From the NCBI GenBank assembly GCA_003695725.1, contig RFHX01000082.1:1-16194 (forward strand): 16,194 nt of DNA, in the 5' to 3' direction. Source of the DNA: Candidatus Schekmanbacteria bacterium. GTDB taxonomy: Bacteria > Schekmanbacteria > GWA2-38-11 > J061. The translations under genes and the position numbers were made by a program. Shown here piece after piece: positions 1-7,077 of this stretch. Within the stretch, counting starts at the first letter, position 1. Every line of letters begins with the position of its first letter. Below the pieces are notes generated by a model. The model did not search any database, was not told the origin of the DNA, and saw only the letters and a list, made by a program, of their open reading frames with translations.

Positions 1-119
1 AAATAGATTGATTAACGAAAAAAAATTGTTCTAAATAGGTTGTATCTTTTAAAAAAAACAGATAAGGTAAAGTTCGATATTTTTCTTGCTATCTGCATAC
101 AAAATGGGAGGGGCTGTTT

Positions 120-1100
120 ATGGATGACAATTCTTCTGTTGATCTTAAAAATATAAAATTTCCTGATTTCAGAGGTAGTACAATCGCATGGATAGTTTTA
201 GGAGTCTTTCTCATATTTTTTATCTCTTCTTCATTTTTTACGATTGAGCCTGAAGAAGTTGGTGTCATACTTCGTCTTGGTAAATACAACCGAACAGTTG
301 AGCCGGGACTTCGTTTCAAGATTCCTCTTGGCATTGAAACAGTCTATAAAGTTCCAGTTCAAAGACAACTTAAAGAAGAATTTGGATTTCGAACATTGGA
401 AGCAGGTGTCCGCACGAATTATTCAAGTGCTAATTATAAAGATGAATCCCTGATGTTAACAGGAGACCTAAATGCTGCTGTTGTGGAATGGATTGTCCAA
501 TATCGAATAAATGAACCGGAGAAGTTTCTATTTAAGGTGAGAAATGCGCGGCTTACCTTCAGAGATATGAATGAAGCAGTAATGCGTGAAATAATAGGTG
601 ACAGGTCAGTAAGTGAAGTGCTCACAATTGGCAGGCAGGAAATTGCAGATGCAGCTGCACAAAAGCTTCAAGAATTGTGCAATCAATATGAGTTGGGAAT
701 CAAAGTTGATCAAATAGTTCTTCAGGATGTCACACCCCCAGATGAAGTAAAACCGGCATTTAATGAGGTAAATGAGGCACAGCAGGAAAAAGAAAAGCTG
801 ATCAATCAGGCAAGAGCTGAATATAACCGTGTGATTCCTAAGGCAAGGGGACAGGCTGCAAAGCTGATTGAGGAAGCAAAAGGATATGCTCTTGAAAGAA
901 TTAATCAGGCGAAGGGGGACGCTTCACGATTCAACGCTGTTTATAAGGAATACTTGAAAGCGAAGGATGTGACGAGAGAAAGAATATACCTTGAAACAAT
1001 GAATGAGATTATGAATAAAGTAGGACGCAAGCTGATTACTGATGAAAAAGCTTCAGGAATACTTCCTTTATTTGATTTTAGCAAGGAGGTAAAAAAATGA
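120..1100 (+). CDS. hflK: HflK, SPFH-domain membrane protein modulating FtsH
   Basis: Band-7/SPFH protein that, with HflC, forms the large membrane complex enclosing the FtsH protease and tuning its turnover of membrane proteins (known for the family). Seen here: a short polar N-terminus, one membrane segment at about residues 21-40, then the SPFH core starting with the EPEEVGVILRLGKYN stretch, and an Ala/Glu/Lys-rich coiled coil at roughly 215-275. At 326 residues it is shorter than E. coli HflK (about 420) because the long Gly-rich cytoplasmic tail is missing. The ATG has a strong ribosome binding site, GGGAGGGG at 106-113, six bases upstream. The stop overlaps the start of hflC (ATGA). No ftsH or hflX is in the window. 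I see no convincing promoter in 1-119. Confidence 0.93.
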   Translation: MDDNSSVDLKNIKFPDFRGSTIAWIVLGVFLIFFISSSFFTIEPEEVGVILRLGKYNRTVEPGLRFKIPLGIETVYKVPVQRQLKEEFGFRTLEAGVRTNYSSANYKDESLMLTGDLNAAVVEWIVQYRINEPEKFLFKVRNARLTFRDMNEAVMREIIGDRSVSEVLTIGRQEIADAAAQKLQELCNQYELGIKVDQIVLQDVTPPDEVKPAFNEVNEAQQEKEKLINQARAEYNRVIPKARGQAAKLIEEAKGYALERINQAKGDASRFNAVYKEYLKAKDVTRERIYLETMNEIMNKVGRKLITDEKASGILPLFDFSKEVKK

Positions 1101-2044
1101 AGATTACCAGATTGCTGCCCTTATTAATTATTATCTTTGGATTAATTTTTCTGCTTTTTTCTTCTGCTTTCATTGTGAATGAGGCAGAACAGGTTATCAT
1201 TACCCAATTTGGCAAACCTGTTGGAAGTCCTATTACCGAGCCGGGACTACATTTCAAGATACCTTGGATTCAAAAAACAAACTATTTTGATAAAAGGTTT
1301 TTAGAATGGGATGGATCCCCCAATCAAGTACCGACAAAAGATAAGCGGTTTATTTGGGTTGACAGCTACGCCCGATGGAGAATAGCAGATCCTTTGCTTT
1401 TTTTCCAGAGAGTGCGAGATGAAAGAGGCGCTCAGTCTCGCTTAGATGACATTATTGACGGAGGAATCAGGAATGCTATAGCCAATAGTGATCTTGTTGA
1501 GGTTATCCGCTCATCTAATAGGGTGCCAGCAGTGCAGGAAGACCTTACAGAAGGTGAAGAAGCTGAGGCTTTCCAAAAAATTGAATATGGACAGGAAAAG
1601 TTAACTCGGTCGATTATTGCAGATGCCGCTCCCCGTTTGGCAGAATTAGGCATTGAACTTCTTGATGTGAGATTCAAAAGGATTAATTATGTTGAAGAAG
1701 TAAGAAAAAAGATATTTGAGAGAATGATTTCAGAAAGAAAAAGAATTGCAGAAAAATTTCGTTCAGAAGGTCAGGGGGAAGCAAGCAAAATTTTAGGAGA
1801 TAAGGAACGAGAGCTTAAAAGGATTCAATCTGAAGCATATCGCAAGGCGCAGGAAATAAAAGGGAAAGCAGATGCAGAAGCCGCCGCAATATATGCAAAA
1901 GTTTACAATCAAAGTGCAGATTCTCGAGAATTTTACAGATTTATCAAGACAATGGAAACCTATAAGACTACTCTTTCTGACAAGGATTTTCTGCTTCTAT
2001 CAACGGAAAGTGACTTTTTCAGATATCTGAAAAGGAAAAAGTAG
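1097..2044 (+). CDS. hflC: HflC, SPFH-domain partner of HflK
   Basis: Second subunit of the HflKC complex, anchored in the inner membrane with its SPFH domain on the periplasmic side (family knowledge). The protein has an N-terminal membrane segment at about residues 6-25 and then the typical SPFH opening NEAEQVIITQFGKPVG. A GLHFKIPW motif follows near residue 50, and a charged coiled-coil region rich in Glu, Lys, Arg and Ala at about 205-260. Length 315 is normal for HflC. The start overlaps the hflK stop by four bases, and a perfect AAGGAGG (1083-1089) sits seven bases upstream, inside the end of hflK. Translational coupling and equal amounts of the two proteins are therefore likely. It ends with TAG, and no clear terminator follows. 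Confidence 0.93.
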   Translation: MKITRLLPLLIIIFGLIFLLFSSAFIVNEAEQVIITQFGKPVGSPITEPGLHFKIPWIQKTNYFDKRFLEWDGSPNQVPTKDKRFIWVDSYARWRIADPLLFFQRVRDERGAQSRLDDIIDGGIRNAIANSDLVEVIRSSNRVPAVQEDLTEGEEAEAFQKIEYGQEKLTRSIIADAAPRLAELGIELLDVRFKRINYVEEVRKKIFERMISERKRIAEKFRSEGQGEASKILGDKERELKRIQSEAYRKAQEIKGKADAEAAAIYAKVYNQSADSREFYRFIKTMETYKTTLSDKDFLLLSTESDFFRYLKRKK

Positions 2045-2076
2045 AATATCAACTATATTTGATAAATAAATTCAAT

Positions 2077-2114
2077 TTCTCTCACGAAGGTCATAGTCCG
2101 CCTTGAAGAGAGAA
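2077..2114. repeat. Imperfect inverted repeat between hflC and tRNA-Thr
   Basis: TTCTCTC (2077-2083) can pair with GAGAGAA (2108-2114). After a 3-by-3 mismatch, AAGG (2087-2090) pairs with CCTT (2101-2104), leaving a 10-base loop. There is no T-run on either side, so it is not a standard rho-independent terminator. It may be an mRNA 3'-end stabiliser for hflKC or simply chance. The rest of 2045-2193 holds no gene that I can see; a second short inverted repeat, GATGCT/AGCATC, lies at about 2127-2149. Confidence 0.35.
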
Positions 2115-2193
2115 TCCTGCTTCTTGATGCTTATTTGTGTAGAGCATCCGGGCTAGGATGAATGATGAGAAGTTAGAGTTGACAAATGAGAAG

Positions 2194-2266
2194 AGCCGGC
2201 GAGCGGACTTGAACCGCTGACCTGCTGATTACGAATCAGCTGCTCTACCAGCTGAGCTACGCCGGC
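2194..2266 (-). tRNA. tRNA-Thr (anticodon CGU)
   Basis: Read on the minus strand, this folds as a complete 73-base cloverleaf. The acceptor stem is GCCGGCG/CGCCGGC. The D arm is GCTC-AGCTGGTA-GAGC. The anticodon arm is GCTGA-TTCGTAA-TCAGC, with CGT at positions 34-36. The variable loop is AGGTC and the T arm is AGCGG-TTCAAGT-CCGCT. The anticodon reads ACG codons. G1-C72, C2-G71 and the G35-U36 pair are the known threonyl-tRNA synthetase identity elements, which supports the assignment. The discriminator base is U and the CCA end is not encoded, so a CCA-adding enzyme must complete it. It stands alone, with no other tRNA beside it. Confidence 0.97.
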
Positions 2267-2277
2267 AATGAATGAGA

Positions 2278-2307
2278 ATTATTAGCACTGCTTGGCTTTG
2301 CTGTCAA
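2278..2307 (-). promoter_or_regulatory. Sigma-70-type promoter for tRNA-Thr
   Basis: On the minus strand there is an exact -35 box TTGACA (plus positions 2302-2307), an 18-base spacer, and AATAAT (2278-2283; five of six matches to TATAAT). The -10 box ends 11 bases before the mature tRNA 5' end, so the primary leader would be only a few bases long, as is usual for single tRNA genes. The remaining intergenic stretch 2308-2491 is AT-rich with a pyrimidine tract and shows no gene. Confidence 0.7.
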
Positions 2308-2491
2308 TTATATAAGTTGGTTTTTATGAGATTATACTTCATTCAGCCAAAATTCAAATGTCCTAAAATCTTGAAAATCATCCATTGAGAAAAAGTATTC
2401 ATCTACTTTGTTTCTCTTTTCTTTTTGCTCTAAGAATTTTTAAGATAACTATATATGGAAAAATTTGATATCTTCTGCTATCTAATAGCTT

Positions 2492-3079
2492 ATGAAGATT
2501 GACTTCGAATTCATTAGCTCAATTCTCAAAGAAAGAAAGAGAGTTTCATTTGAAGACTCTTCTTTGATTCAAGCGGCTGTCCTATTGCCTGTATTTATTA
2601 AAAAAGAGACGCCTAATATACTGTTTACAAAAAGAACTGATAAAGTTGAGCATCATAAAGGAGAAATATCTTTTCCCGGGGGAATGAAAAGTGATGAAGA
2701 TAAAGATTTGATAGAAACTGCATTAAGAGAAACTTCAGAAGAGATTGGAGTCGAAGCAGAAAAAATCAAAATACTTGGGTCTCTCGATGATATGCCCACT
2801 GTAACGGGTTTCAAGATTACTCCTTTTGTTGGAGTCCTTTCCCTTCCTTTGAAAATGAAAATAAATGAGGAAGAAATCGAACGGATAATAGAGGTTCCTC
2901 TTCCTTTGCTTATGCAAGATGCGATGTGGTCTGAAACATTGAGAGAATACAGAGGCGATATGCTCAAAACCTATTTTTTTAATTATAACGGAGATATTAT
3001 TTGGGGTGCAACGGCAGGCATATTAAAGAACTTCATAGATATTCTTAAAGAACATTCTTCGCGGATTGAAAGAGAATAA
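2492..3079 (+). CDS. Nudix hydrolase, CoA-pyrophosphatase (NudL) type
   Basis: Likely cleaves coenzyme A or acyl-CoA into 3',5'-ADP and phosphopantetheine derivatives, as CoA-specific Nudix enzymes do. The sequence shows the Nudix signature with an FPGG entry at residues 61-64 and REx2EExG at 79-86, giving the metal-binding glutamates. Just before it is the extra LLTxR-type motif (FTKRTDKVEHHKGEISFPGG, about 45-64) that marks the CoA-pyrophosphatase branch. Length 195 is usual. The ATG at 2492 has no evident ribosome binding site, which is odd; no better start lies upstream. Its TAA overlaps the ATG of ychF by one base (TAATG), so the two are probably one operon with coupled translation. The exact substrate is inferred from the motif. 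Confidence 0.85.
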   Translation: MKIDFEFISSILKERKRVSFEDSSLIQAAVLLPVFIKKETPNILFTKRTDKVEHHKGEISFPGGMKSDEDKDLIETALRETSEEIGVEAEKIKILGSLDDMPTVTGFKITPFVGVLSLPLKMKINEEEIERIIEVPLPLLMQDAMWSETLREYRGDMLKTYFFNYNGDIIWGATAGILKNFIDILKEHSSRIERE

Positions 3080-4161
3080 TGGGTTTTAATTGCGGAATTG
3101 TTGGGCTTCCTAATGCGGGTAAATCTACTATCTTCAACGCCTTGACAAAGGCAGGTGCGCAGACGGCAAGCTATCCTTTTTGCACGATTGAACCAAATAC
3201 AGGCATTGCAAAGGTGCCAGATGAGCGGCTTGATAAAATTGCAGAAATTGTAAAACCTGACAAGGTAGTGCCTGCCACTTTACAATTTACAGATATTGCA
3301 GGACTTGTAAAAGGTGCAAGCAAAGGAGAGGGGCTTGGCAATCAGTTTCTTTCTCATATTAGGAATGTTGATGCAGTTATGCATATTCTTAGAGCATTTA
3401 ATGATGAGAATATCACTCATTCCTATAACGAGATAAATCCACTGAAAGATGCAGAAATAGTAAATACAGAGCTCTTGCTTGCAGACCTTCAAACAGTTGA
3501 AAAACGCCTTGATAAAGCTAAAACATCGGCAAAATCAGGGGATAAGAGATTGCGACAACTTGTGGAAGACCTTGAAAAAATAAAGATGGAAATTGAAAGA
3601 GGAGTGTCTGCACGAAATATTCCTGAAGTATCTAAAATTCCCGACCTTTTCCTTTTGACGAGAAAACCGGTGCTATATGTGATCAATATTGATGAAACAG
3701 ATACAGAAAGAAATAAAAATCTCGAAAATCTTATTTCGGAAATCCAGTTAAAAGAGAAATCCCAGGCAATAACAATCTGTGGCAAATTGGAAGAAGAAGC
3801 GTTAGAGCTTGAGGAAGATGAAAGAAAGGAGTTTTTAAAGGAAATGGGAATAAATGAATCTGCCTTGGAGAAAATTATAAAAAGCGGTTATTCTCTGCTT
3901 GATTTGATAACTTTTTTTACAACAAGAAGCAAAGAAGTGCGGGCATGGACTATAAAAAGAGGCGCTACTGCCTATGATGCGGCAGGGAAGATCCATACCG
4001 ATTTTCAAAGAGGTTTTATTAAGGCAGAAATTTATCCCTATGAAGACCTCATCAAATTGGGCAGTGAACATCTTGTTAGGGAAAAAGGATTGATGAAGCT
4101 TGAGGGCAAAGAATATGTTGTGAAAGACGGCGACATCATTCATTTTAAATTCAATGTATAA
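3079..4161 (+). CDS. ychF: YchF/OLA1-family redox-regulated P-loop ATPase
   Basis: Universal Obg-like P-loop protein that binds ribosomes and hydrolyses ATP in preference to GTP; it is linked to oxidative-stress responses in other bacteria. Visible features are the Walker A motif GLPNAGKST at residues 9-17, the DIAGLVKGASKGEG switch/G3 region at about 69-82, and an NIDE in place of the GTPase NKxD at about residue 204, the change associated with ATP preference. A coiled helical insert lies at about 130-180. A C-terminal TGS domain runs from about 275 and ends in the characteristic IHFKFNV. Length 360 is standard. The start codon overlaps the Nudix stop, with only a weak purine-rich sequence upstream, consistent with translational coupling. 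Confidence 0.96.
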   Translation: MGFNCGIVGLPNAGKSTIFNALTKAGAQTASYPFCTIEPNTGIAKVPDERLDKIAEIVKPDKVVPATLQFTDIAGLVKGASKGEGLGNQFLSHIRNVDAVMHILRAFNDENITHSYNEINPLKDAEIVNTELLLADLQTVEKRLDKAKTSAKSGDKRLRQLVEDLEKIKMEIERGVSARNIPEVSKIPDLFLLTRKPVLYVINIDETDTERNKNLENLISEIQLKEKSQAITICGKLEEEALELEEDERKEFLKEMGINESALEKIIKSGYSLLDLITFFTTRSKEVRAWTIKRGATAYDAAGKIHTDFQRGFIKAEIYPYEDLIKLGSEHLVREKGLMKLEGKEYVVKDGDIIHFKFNV

Positions 4162-4176
4162 AAGGATTCAGAATAG

Positions 4177-4530
4177 ATGAAGGATGATGAAATAATTGAA
4201 AAAATATGCAAACCCTTTTGTTCCTTTTACAAGGAAGGAAAAGAGGAGATGCTCTGCAAAGGGGCTGAAATTTTAAAAGAAATTTTAAGTAAATTGCCTC
4301 AAAAGCGCTTTCACAACTATTTTAAAGGTGATGTATTATGTCCAAAAATTATTTATCAAAATGGTGAAATGCTGGAAAGAATATGCCGTCAATGTAATTT
4401 TTATATAAGCGGATGTGATTTTACAGACCCTGACTTCAAAGGTTATTCTCCTCCCTGCGGAGGATATATTGCTATAGTTTGCTTGATTAGGGAAGAGAAA
4501 ATTTTTCTCAGGGAATTGCTTAATCCATAA
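4177..4530 (+). CDS. Small nine-cysteine protein of unknown function
   Basis: I do not recognise this family. The 117-residue product has nine cysteines at 11, 15, 27, 55, 70, 73, 80, 94 and 102, arranged as CKPFC at the N-terminus and CRQC, GC and PPCGGY in the second half. It has no signal peptide or membrane segment, so these cysteines probably bind metal (zinc or an iron-sulfur cluster) in the cytoplasm rather than form disulfides. The ATG lies 15 bases after the ychF stop, with AAGGA upstream, so it is likely the third gene of the Nudix-ychF operon. Codon use looks like that of its neighbours. It is convergent with the metallo-beta-lactamase gene, with only 31 bases between, in which I see no proper terminator. 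Confidence 0.75.
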   Translation: MKDDEIIEKICKPFCSFYKEGKEEMLCKGAEILKEILSKLPQKRFHNYFKGDVLCPKIIYQNGEMLERICRQCNFYISGCDFTDPDFKGYSPPCGGYIAIVCLIREEKIFLRELLNP

Positions 4531-4561
4531 TCAGAGTAATAAAGATAAGATGTCTTACTGC

Positions 4562-5188
4562 TTATGGCAATGCCTCAAATTCTGCCAGAGTTTTGCAATT
4601 TAGAGCAGGATTACTCTTTTTTTCCTTTTCGATTGTTGAAGATTCACCTCCATAATCGTGACCGGGATAAACTTCAATATTGTCAGGCAGTGTTTTAATC
4701 TTTTTTTCAAGACTTTCATAAAGCTGCTTCGAATTGCCCCCAGAAAGGTCTGTTCTTCCACAATCGCCTACGAAAAGAGTATCACCAGTTATAAGTTTTT
4801 CGTTATTTATAAGAAGACATATACCGCCGGGAGTATGTCCCGGTGTGTGGATGATTCTTACGATTACAGTGCCAAGGCGCATATGGTCACCTTCTTCAAC
4901 TTCAATATCAACAGGTATGTTCTTATTTTTCAATACATTGCTTTCAAGCCGATGGACAACAGTTTTTGCATTTGTTTGAGCTTTTAATTCTCTAATTCCT
5001 CCTATATGGTCAAAATGAGTGTGCGTTGCATAGATATATTCAAGTTTAAAATTGTTGTCTTTTAAAATATTTATCACTTTAGTAATGTCGGAAGGAGGGT
5101 CCACTACTGCGCTCATTCTTGTGTCTTTACATCCGAAAATGTATGTAAAATTTCCCATTGTCCCTGTATGTATCTGTTTGAAAAACAT
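4562..5188 (-). CDS. Metallo-beta-lactamase-fold hydrolase (glyoxalase II / ETHE1-like)
   Basis: Soluble metalloenzyme of the glyoxalase II group. The metal ligands are all present: THTHFDH with H56, H58, D60 and H61, H118 in GHTPGG, D136 in GDTLF, and H177 in YPGHDYG. The CGRTD motif at 143-147 and the PGHDYG end recall persulfide dioxygenases (ETHE1), which oxidise glutathione persulfide. However, related hydroxyacyl-thioester hydrolases carry similar motifs, so thioesterase-type hydrolysis is equally possible. Length 208 fits either and lacks the extra C-terminal domain of classical glyoxalase II. The ATG sits three bases after the rnhA stop, with AAGGAG inside the end of rnhA seven bases upstream, so the two genes form an operon. 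No sulfur-metabolism gene is adjacent. Confidence 0.88.
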   Translation of the reverse strand: MFFKQIHTGTMGNFTYIFGCKDTRMSAVVDPPSDITKVINILKDNNFKLEYIYATHTHFDHIGGIRELKAQTNAKTVVHRLESNVLKNKNIPVDIEVEEGDHMRLGTVIVRIIHTPGHTPGGICLLINNEKLITGDTLFVGDCGRTDLSGGNSKQLYESLEKKIKTLPDNIEVYPGHDYGGESSTIEKEKKSNPALNCKTLAEFEALP

Positions 5189-5191
5189 TCC

Positions 5192-5638
5192 TTATCTCCT
5201 TTGACATTGCAGTTTTTTTATAAAATTTCTTGCCATTCGGTCACATTCTTCATTTTCTTTATGTCCGCTATGCCCTTTAAGCCAGTGCCATTTGATACGA
5301 TGAGGTTTTGAGATTTCAAGCAATTCTTTCCACAAGTCCTTATTTTTTACCTCCTTTTTCTGGGCATTTTTCCAGCCGTTCTTTAACCATCCATTAATCC
5401 ATTTTGTTATCCCCAACACAAGATATTGGGAATCGGTAAATATTTCTAATTCTGAAGGTGCGGGGATTTCCTTAATTGCTTTTATAGCCGCTGTTAGTTC
5501 CATTCGGTTGTTTGTAGTTTCCATTTTGCCGCCAGAAATTTTTTTAATTTTTTCCCCATCTTCAATTATAATTCCGTATCCGCCAATGCCCGGATTTCCA
5601 CTGCATGCTCCATCGCAATAAATTCTATATTTTTTCAT
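5192..5638 (-). CDS. rnhA: Ribonuclease HI
   Basis: Cuts the RNA strand of RNA-DNA hybrids, removing primers and R-loops. All catalytic residues are visible and sit one position earlier than in E. coli RNase HI: D9 in YCDGACSGNPG, E47 in NNRMEL, D69 in FTDSQY, H123 in KGHSGH and D133. Length 148 and the basic WxxGWK region at about 84-90 (the substrate-binding handle) are those of the bacterial type I enzyme. The ATG follows an AT-rich stretch without a strong ribosome binding site. It is the first gene of a two-gene minus-strand unit with the metallo-beta-lactamase-fold gene, and it diverges from the flavoprotein gene at 5735 across 96 bases. Confidence 0.96.
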   Translation of the reverse strand: MKKYRIYCDGACSGNPGIGGYGIIIEDGEKIKKISGGKMETTNNRMELTAAIKAIKEIPAPSELEIFTDSQYLVLGITKWINGWLKNGWKNAQKKEVKNKDLWKELLEISKPHRIKWHWLKGHSGHKENEECDRMARNFIKKLQCQRR

Positions 5639-5734
5639 AATTGATTATCCATTTTATTTTTTAGTATATTTTAAATTGCTTTGGAAAGTTTCTTTTAATA
5701 CTTTTTTGAAAATAATGAATAGGAGTTTTAAGAT

Positions 5735-6829
5735 ATGTCTCAACTTTTTTCAAAGTGTAATATTGCAAATCTTGAAGTAAAAAACAGATTCGTTCGTTCA
5801 GCAACAGAAGAATACATTGCGTCTGAAGATGGAAGTGTGTCTCAAGATAAGATGTCTATATTTGAGAAACTGGCGGCTGGCGGAAGCGGTTTGATTATTC
5901 TGGGGCACTCTTTTATTGATATGCAGGGCAGATGCCATATCCGCCAGAAAGGTATTCATGATGACAGAATGATTGAAAGTTTTATCCGTATTAAAGAAAA
6001 AATAAAGGCAGTTGATTCAAATATCAACATTGCAGTCCAAATTAATCATGGAGGAAGACAATCTGATCCTTCAATTACATCCCCCATAGCACCTTCGGCA
6101 ATCAGGCCTCGTGGTATGCGGGTAAAACCGAGGGAAATGACAAAGGAGGAAATAAAAGATGTTATAAGGAAATTCGCTGATGCCGCTGTAAGGGCAGAAG
6201 AAGCAGGAGTTGACGCTGTGCAAATCCATTCGGCTCATGGATATTTGTTGAGTCAGTTTTTATCTCCTTATACGAATAGAAGGAATGATGAATGGGGTGG
6301 AGATAGAAAAGGAAGACTCAGGATCGTAAAAGAAATCATAGAAAAGATTAAGGAAAAGGTATCGGCTGGATTTCCTCTGTTTATAAAAATCAATATTGCA
6401 GATTTTGTAGAGGGAGGCCTTACGCCTGAGGAAGGAATAGAAAATGCCATTGAAATTGGAGAGGAGGGTATAGCTGCGATTGAACCAAGCTGTGCAATTG
6501 CAGAAACAAAAACACAGTTAGGTGCGGCAAGACCGGGTATTATTAAAGAAGAGATGGAAGCATATTTTTCAGACTTTGCGAAAAAGATTAAAAAAAATTC
6601 ATCTGCAAAAGTTTTTCTTGTAGGGGGAGTGCGTTCAAGAAAAATAATGGAAAAAACAATTGATGATGGGATAGCTGATTTGATTTCTATGAGCCGCCCT
6701 TTGATCAGAGAACCGGATTTGCCGTTGAAGATTTACAATGGGAAAGAGAAAGCGGACTGCATATCCTGTAATCGGTGTTTTCATCCAGAAGAAGGCGAAG
6801 TGAGATGCAGGGTAATTGAGAATAATTGA
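5735..6829 (+). CDS. Old Yellow Enzyme family NAD(P)H:flavin oxidoreductase with C-terminal Cys cluster
   Basis: FMN-containing TIM-barrel ene-reductase. Typical motifs are QINHGGRQ (about 102-109), the substrate-anion-binding HSAHGYLLSQFLSP with its HxxH pair (about 165-178), NRRNDEWGG just after, and VGGVRS (about 297-302). The protein ends in four cysteines, C342, C345, C348 and C358 (CISCNRC then C). This resembles the [4Fe-4S] site that follows the barrel in 2,4-dienoyl-CoA and enoate reductases, although the spacing (x2, x2, x9) differs. The FAD/NAD(P)H-binding second half of those enzymes is absent (364 residues in total), so electrons would have to come from a separate partner. AGGAG at 5721-5725 precedes the ATG. 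A small zinc-finger gene follows after 18 bases. The natural substrate cannot be told. Confidence 0.88.
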   Translation: MSQLFSKCNIANLEVKNRFVRSATEEYIASEDGSVSQDKMSIFEKLAAGGSGLIILGHSFIDMQGRCHIRQKGIHDDRMIESFIRIKEKIKAVDSNINIAVQINHGGRQSDPSITSPIAPSAIRPRGMRVKPREMTKEEIKDVIRKFADAAVRAEEAGVDAVQIHSAHGYLLSQFLSPYTNRRNDEWGGDRKGRLRIVKEIIEKIKEKVSAGFPLFIKINIADFVEGGLTPEEGIENAIEIGEEGIAAIEPSCAIAETKTQLGAARPGIIKEEMEAYFSDFAKKIKKNSSAKVFLVGGVRSRKIMEKTIDDGIADLISMSRPLIREPDLPLKIYNGKEKADCISCNRCFHPEEGEVRCRVIENN

Positions 6830-6847
6830 CTTCGTAAGGAAATATTT

Positions 6848-7027
6848 ATGGAAAAAGAAAGAAAAAAGATAAAATGCCCAAATTGTGATGGCAGAGGCTA
6901 CCTTGAGAAGGTATCTGAAGTATCTTCTGAATCATGGTCAGAAACTGACAGAGAAAGCGTGCCTATGGAAAGGGAAATATGTGATAAATGTGATGGCACC
7001 GGATTCATTGGTGAAGATGAAATTTAA
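6848..7027 (+). CDS. 59-residue protein with two DnaJ-type CxxCxGxG zinc-finger motifs
   Basis: A short gene read directly from the sequence. The ATG at 6848 has AAGGA (6836-6840) seven bases upstream, and the gene ends in TAA. The product contains CPNCDGRGYL at residues 10-19 and CDKCDGTGFI at 45-54, separated by a Glu/Ser-rich linker. These are two copies of the CxxCxGxG motif of DnaJ. Two copies make one zinc site, so this is a minimal zinc hairpin without J domain or substrate-binding domains. Similar tiny zinc-ribbon proteins occur as stand-alone genes of unknown role; binding a peptide or partner protein is an inference. It follows the flavoprotein gene by 18 bases and is probably co-transcribed with it. 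The next gene is convergent, and 7028-7077 holds only a T-rich stretch. Confidence 0.8.
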   Translation: MEKERKKIKCPNCDGRGYLEKVSEVSSESWSETDRESVPMEREICDKCDGTGFIGEDEI

Positions 7028-7077
7028 TTTTTCTTTTTTTCCGTAAAATTTGAGACAAATAGGGGCATATGCGATAA

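Noticed and set aside
43-65. TATCT and AGATA flank an A-run upstream of hflK, suggesting a terminator or hairpin.
   Set aside because: All A/T apart from two pairs, with no T-run after the stem; too weak to call.
2185-2278. AATGAGAA occurs on both sides of the tRNA-Thr gene (2185-2192 and 2271-2278), like a target-site duplication or attachment-site repeat.
   Set aside because: Eight AT-rich bases are easily repeated by chance. There is no integrase, no partial tRNA copy and no foreign cargo nearby.
2653-2967. 104-residue open frame opposite the Nudix gene (minus strand).
   Set aside because: It lies wholly within a well-supported gene, has no domain or ribosome binding site, and its Ser/Ile/Pro-rich composition is what antisense of coding DNA gives.
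3835-4143. 102-residue open frame opposite the ychF C-terminus.
   Set aside because: Shadow of the TGS domain coding sequence, with no independent support.
4531-4561. TAAG/CTTA hairpin between the two convergent genes as a bidirectional terminator.
   Set aside because: Only four base pairs and no T-run on either strand.
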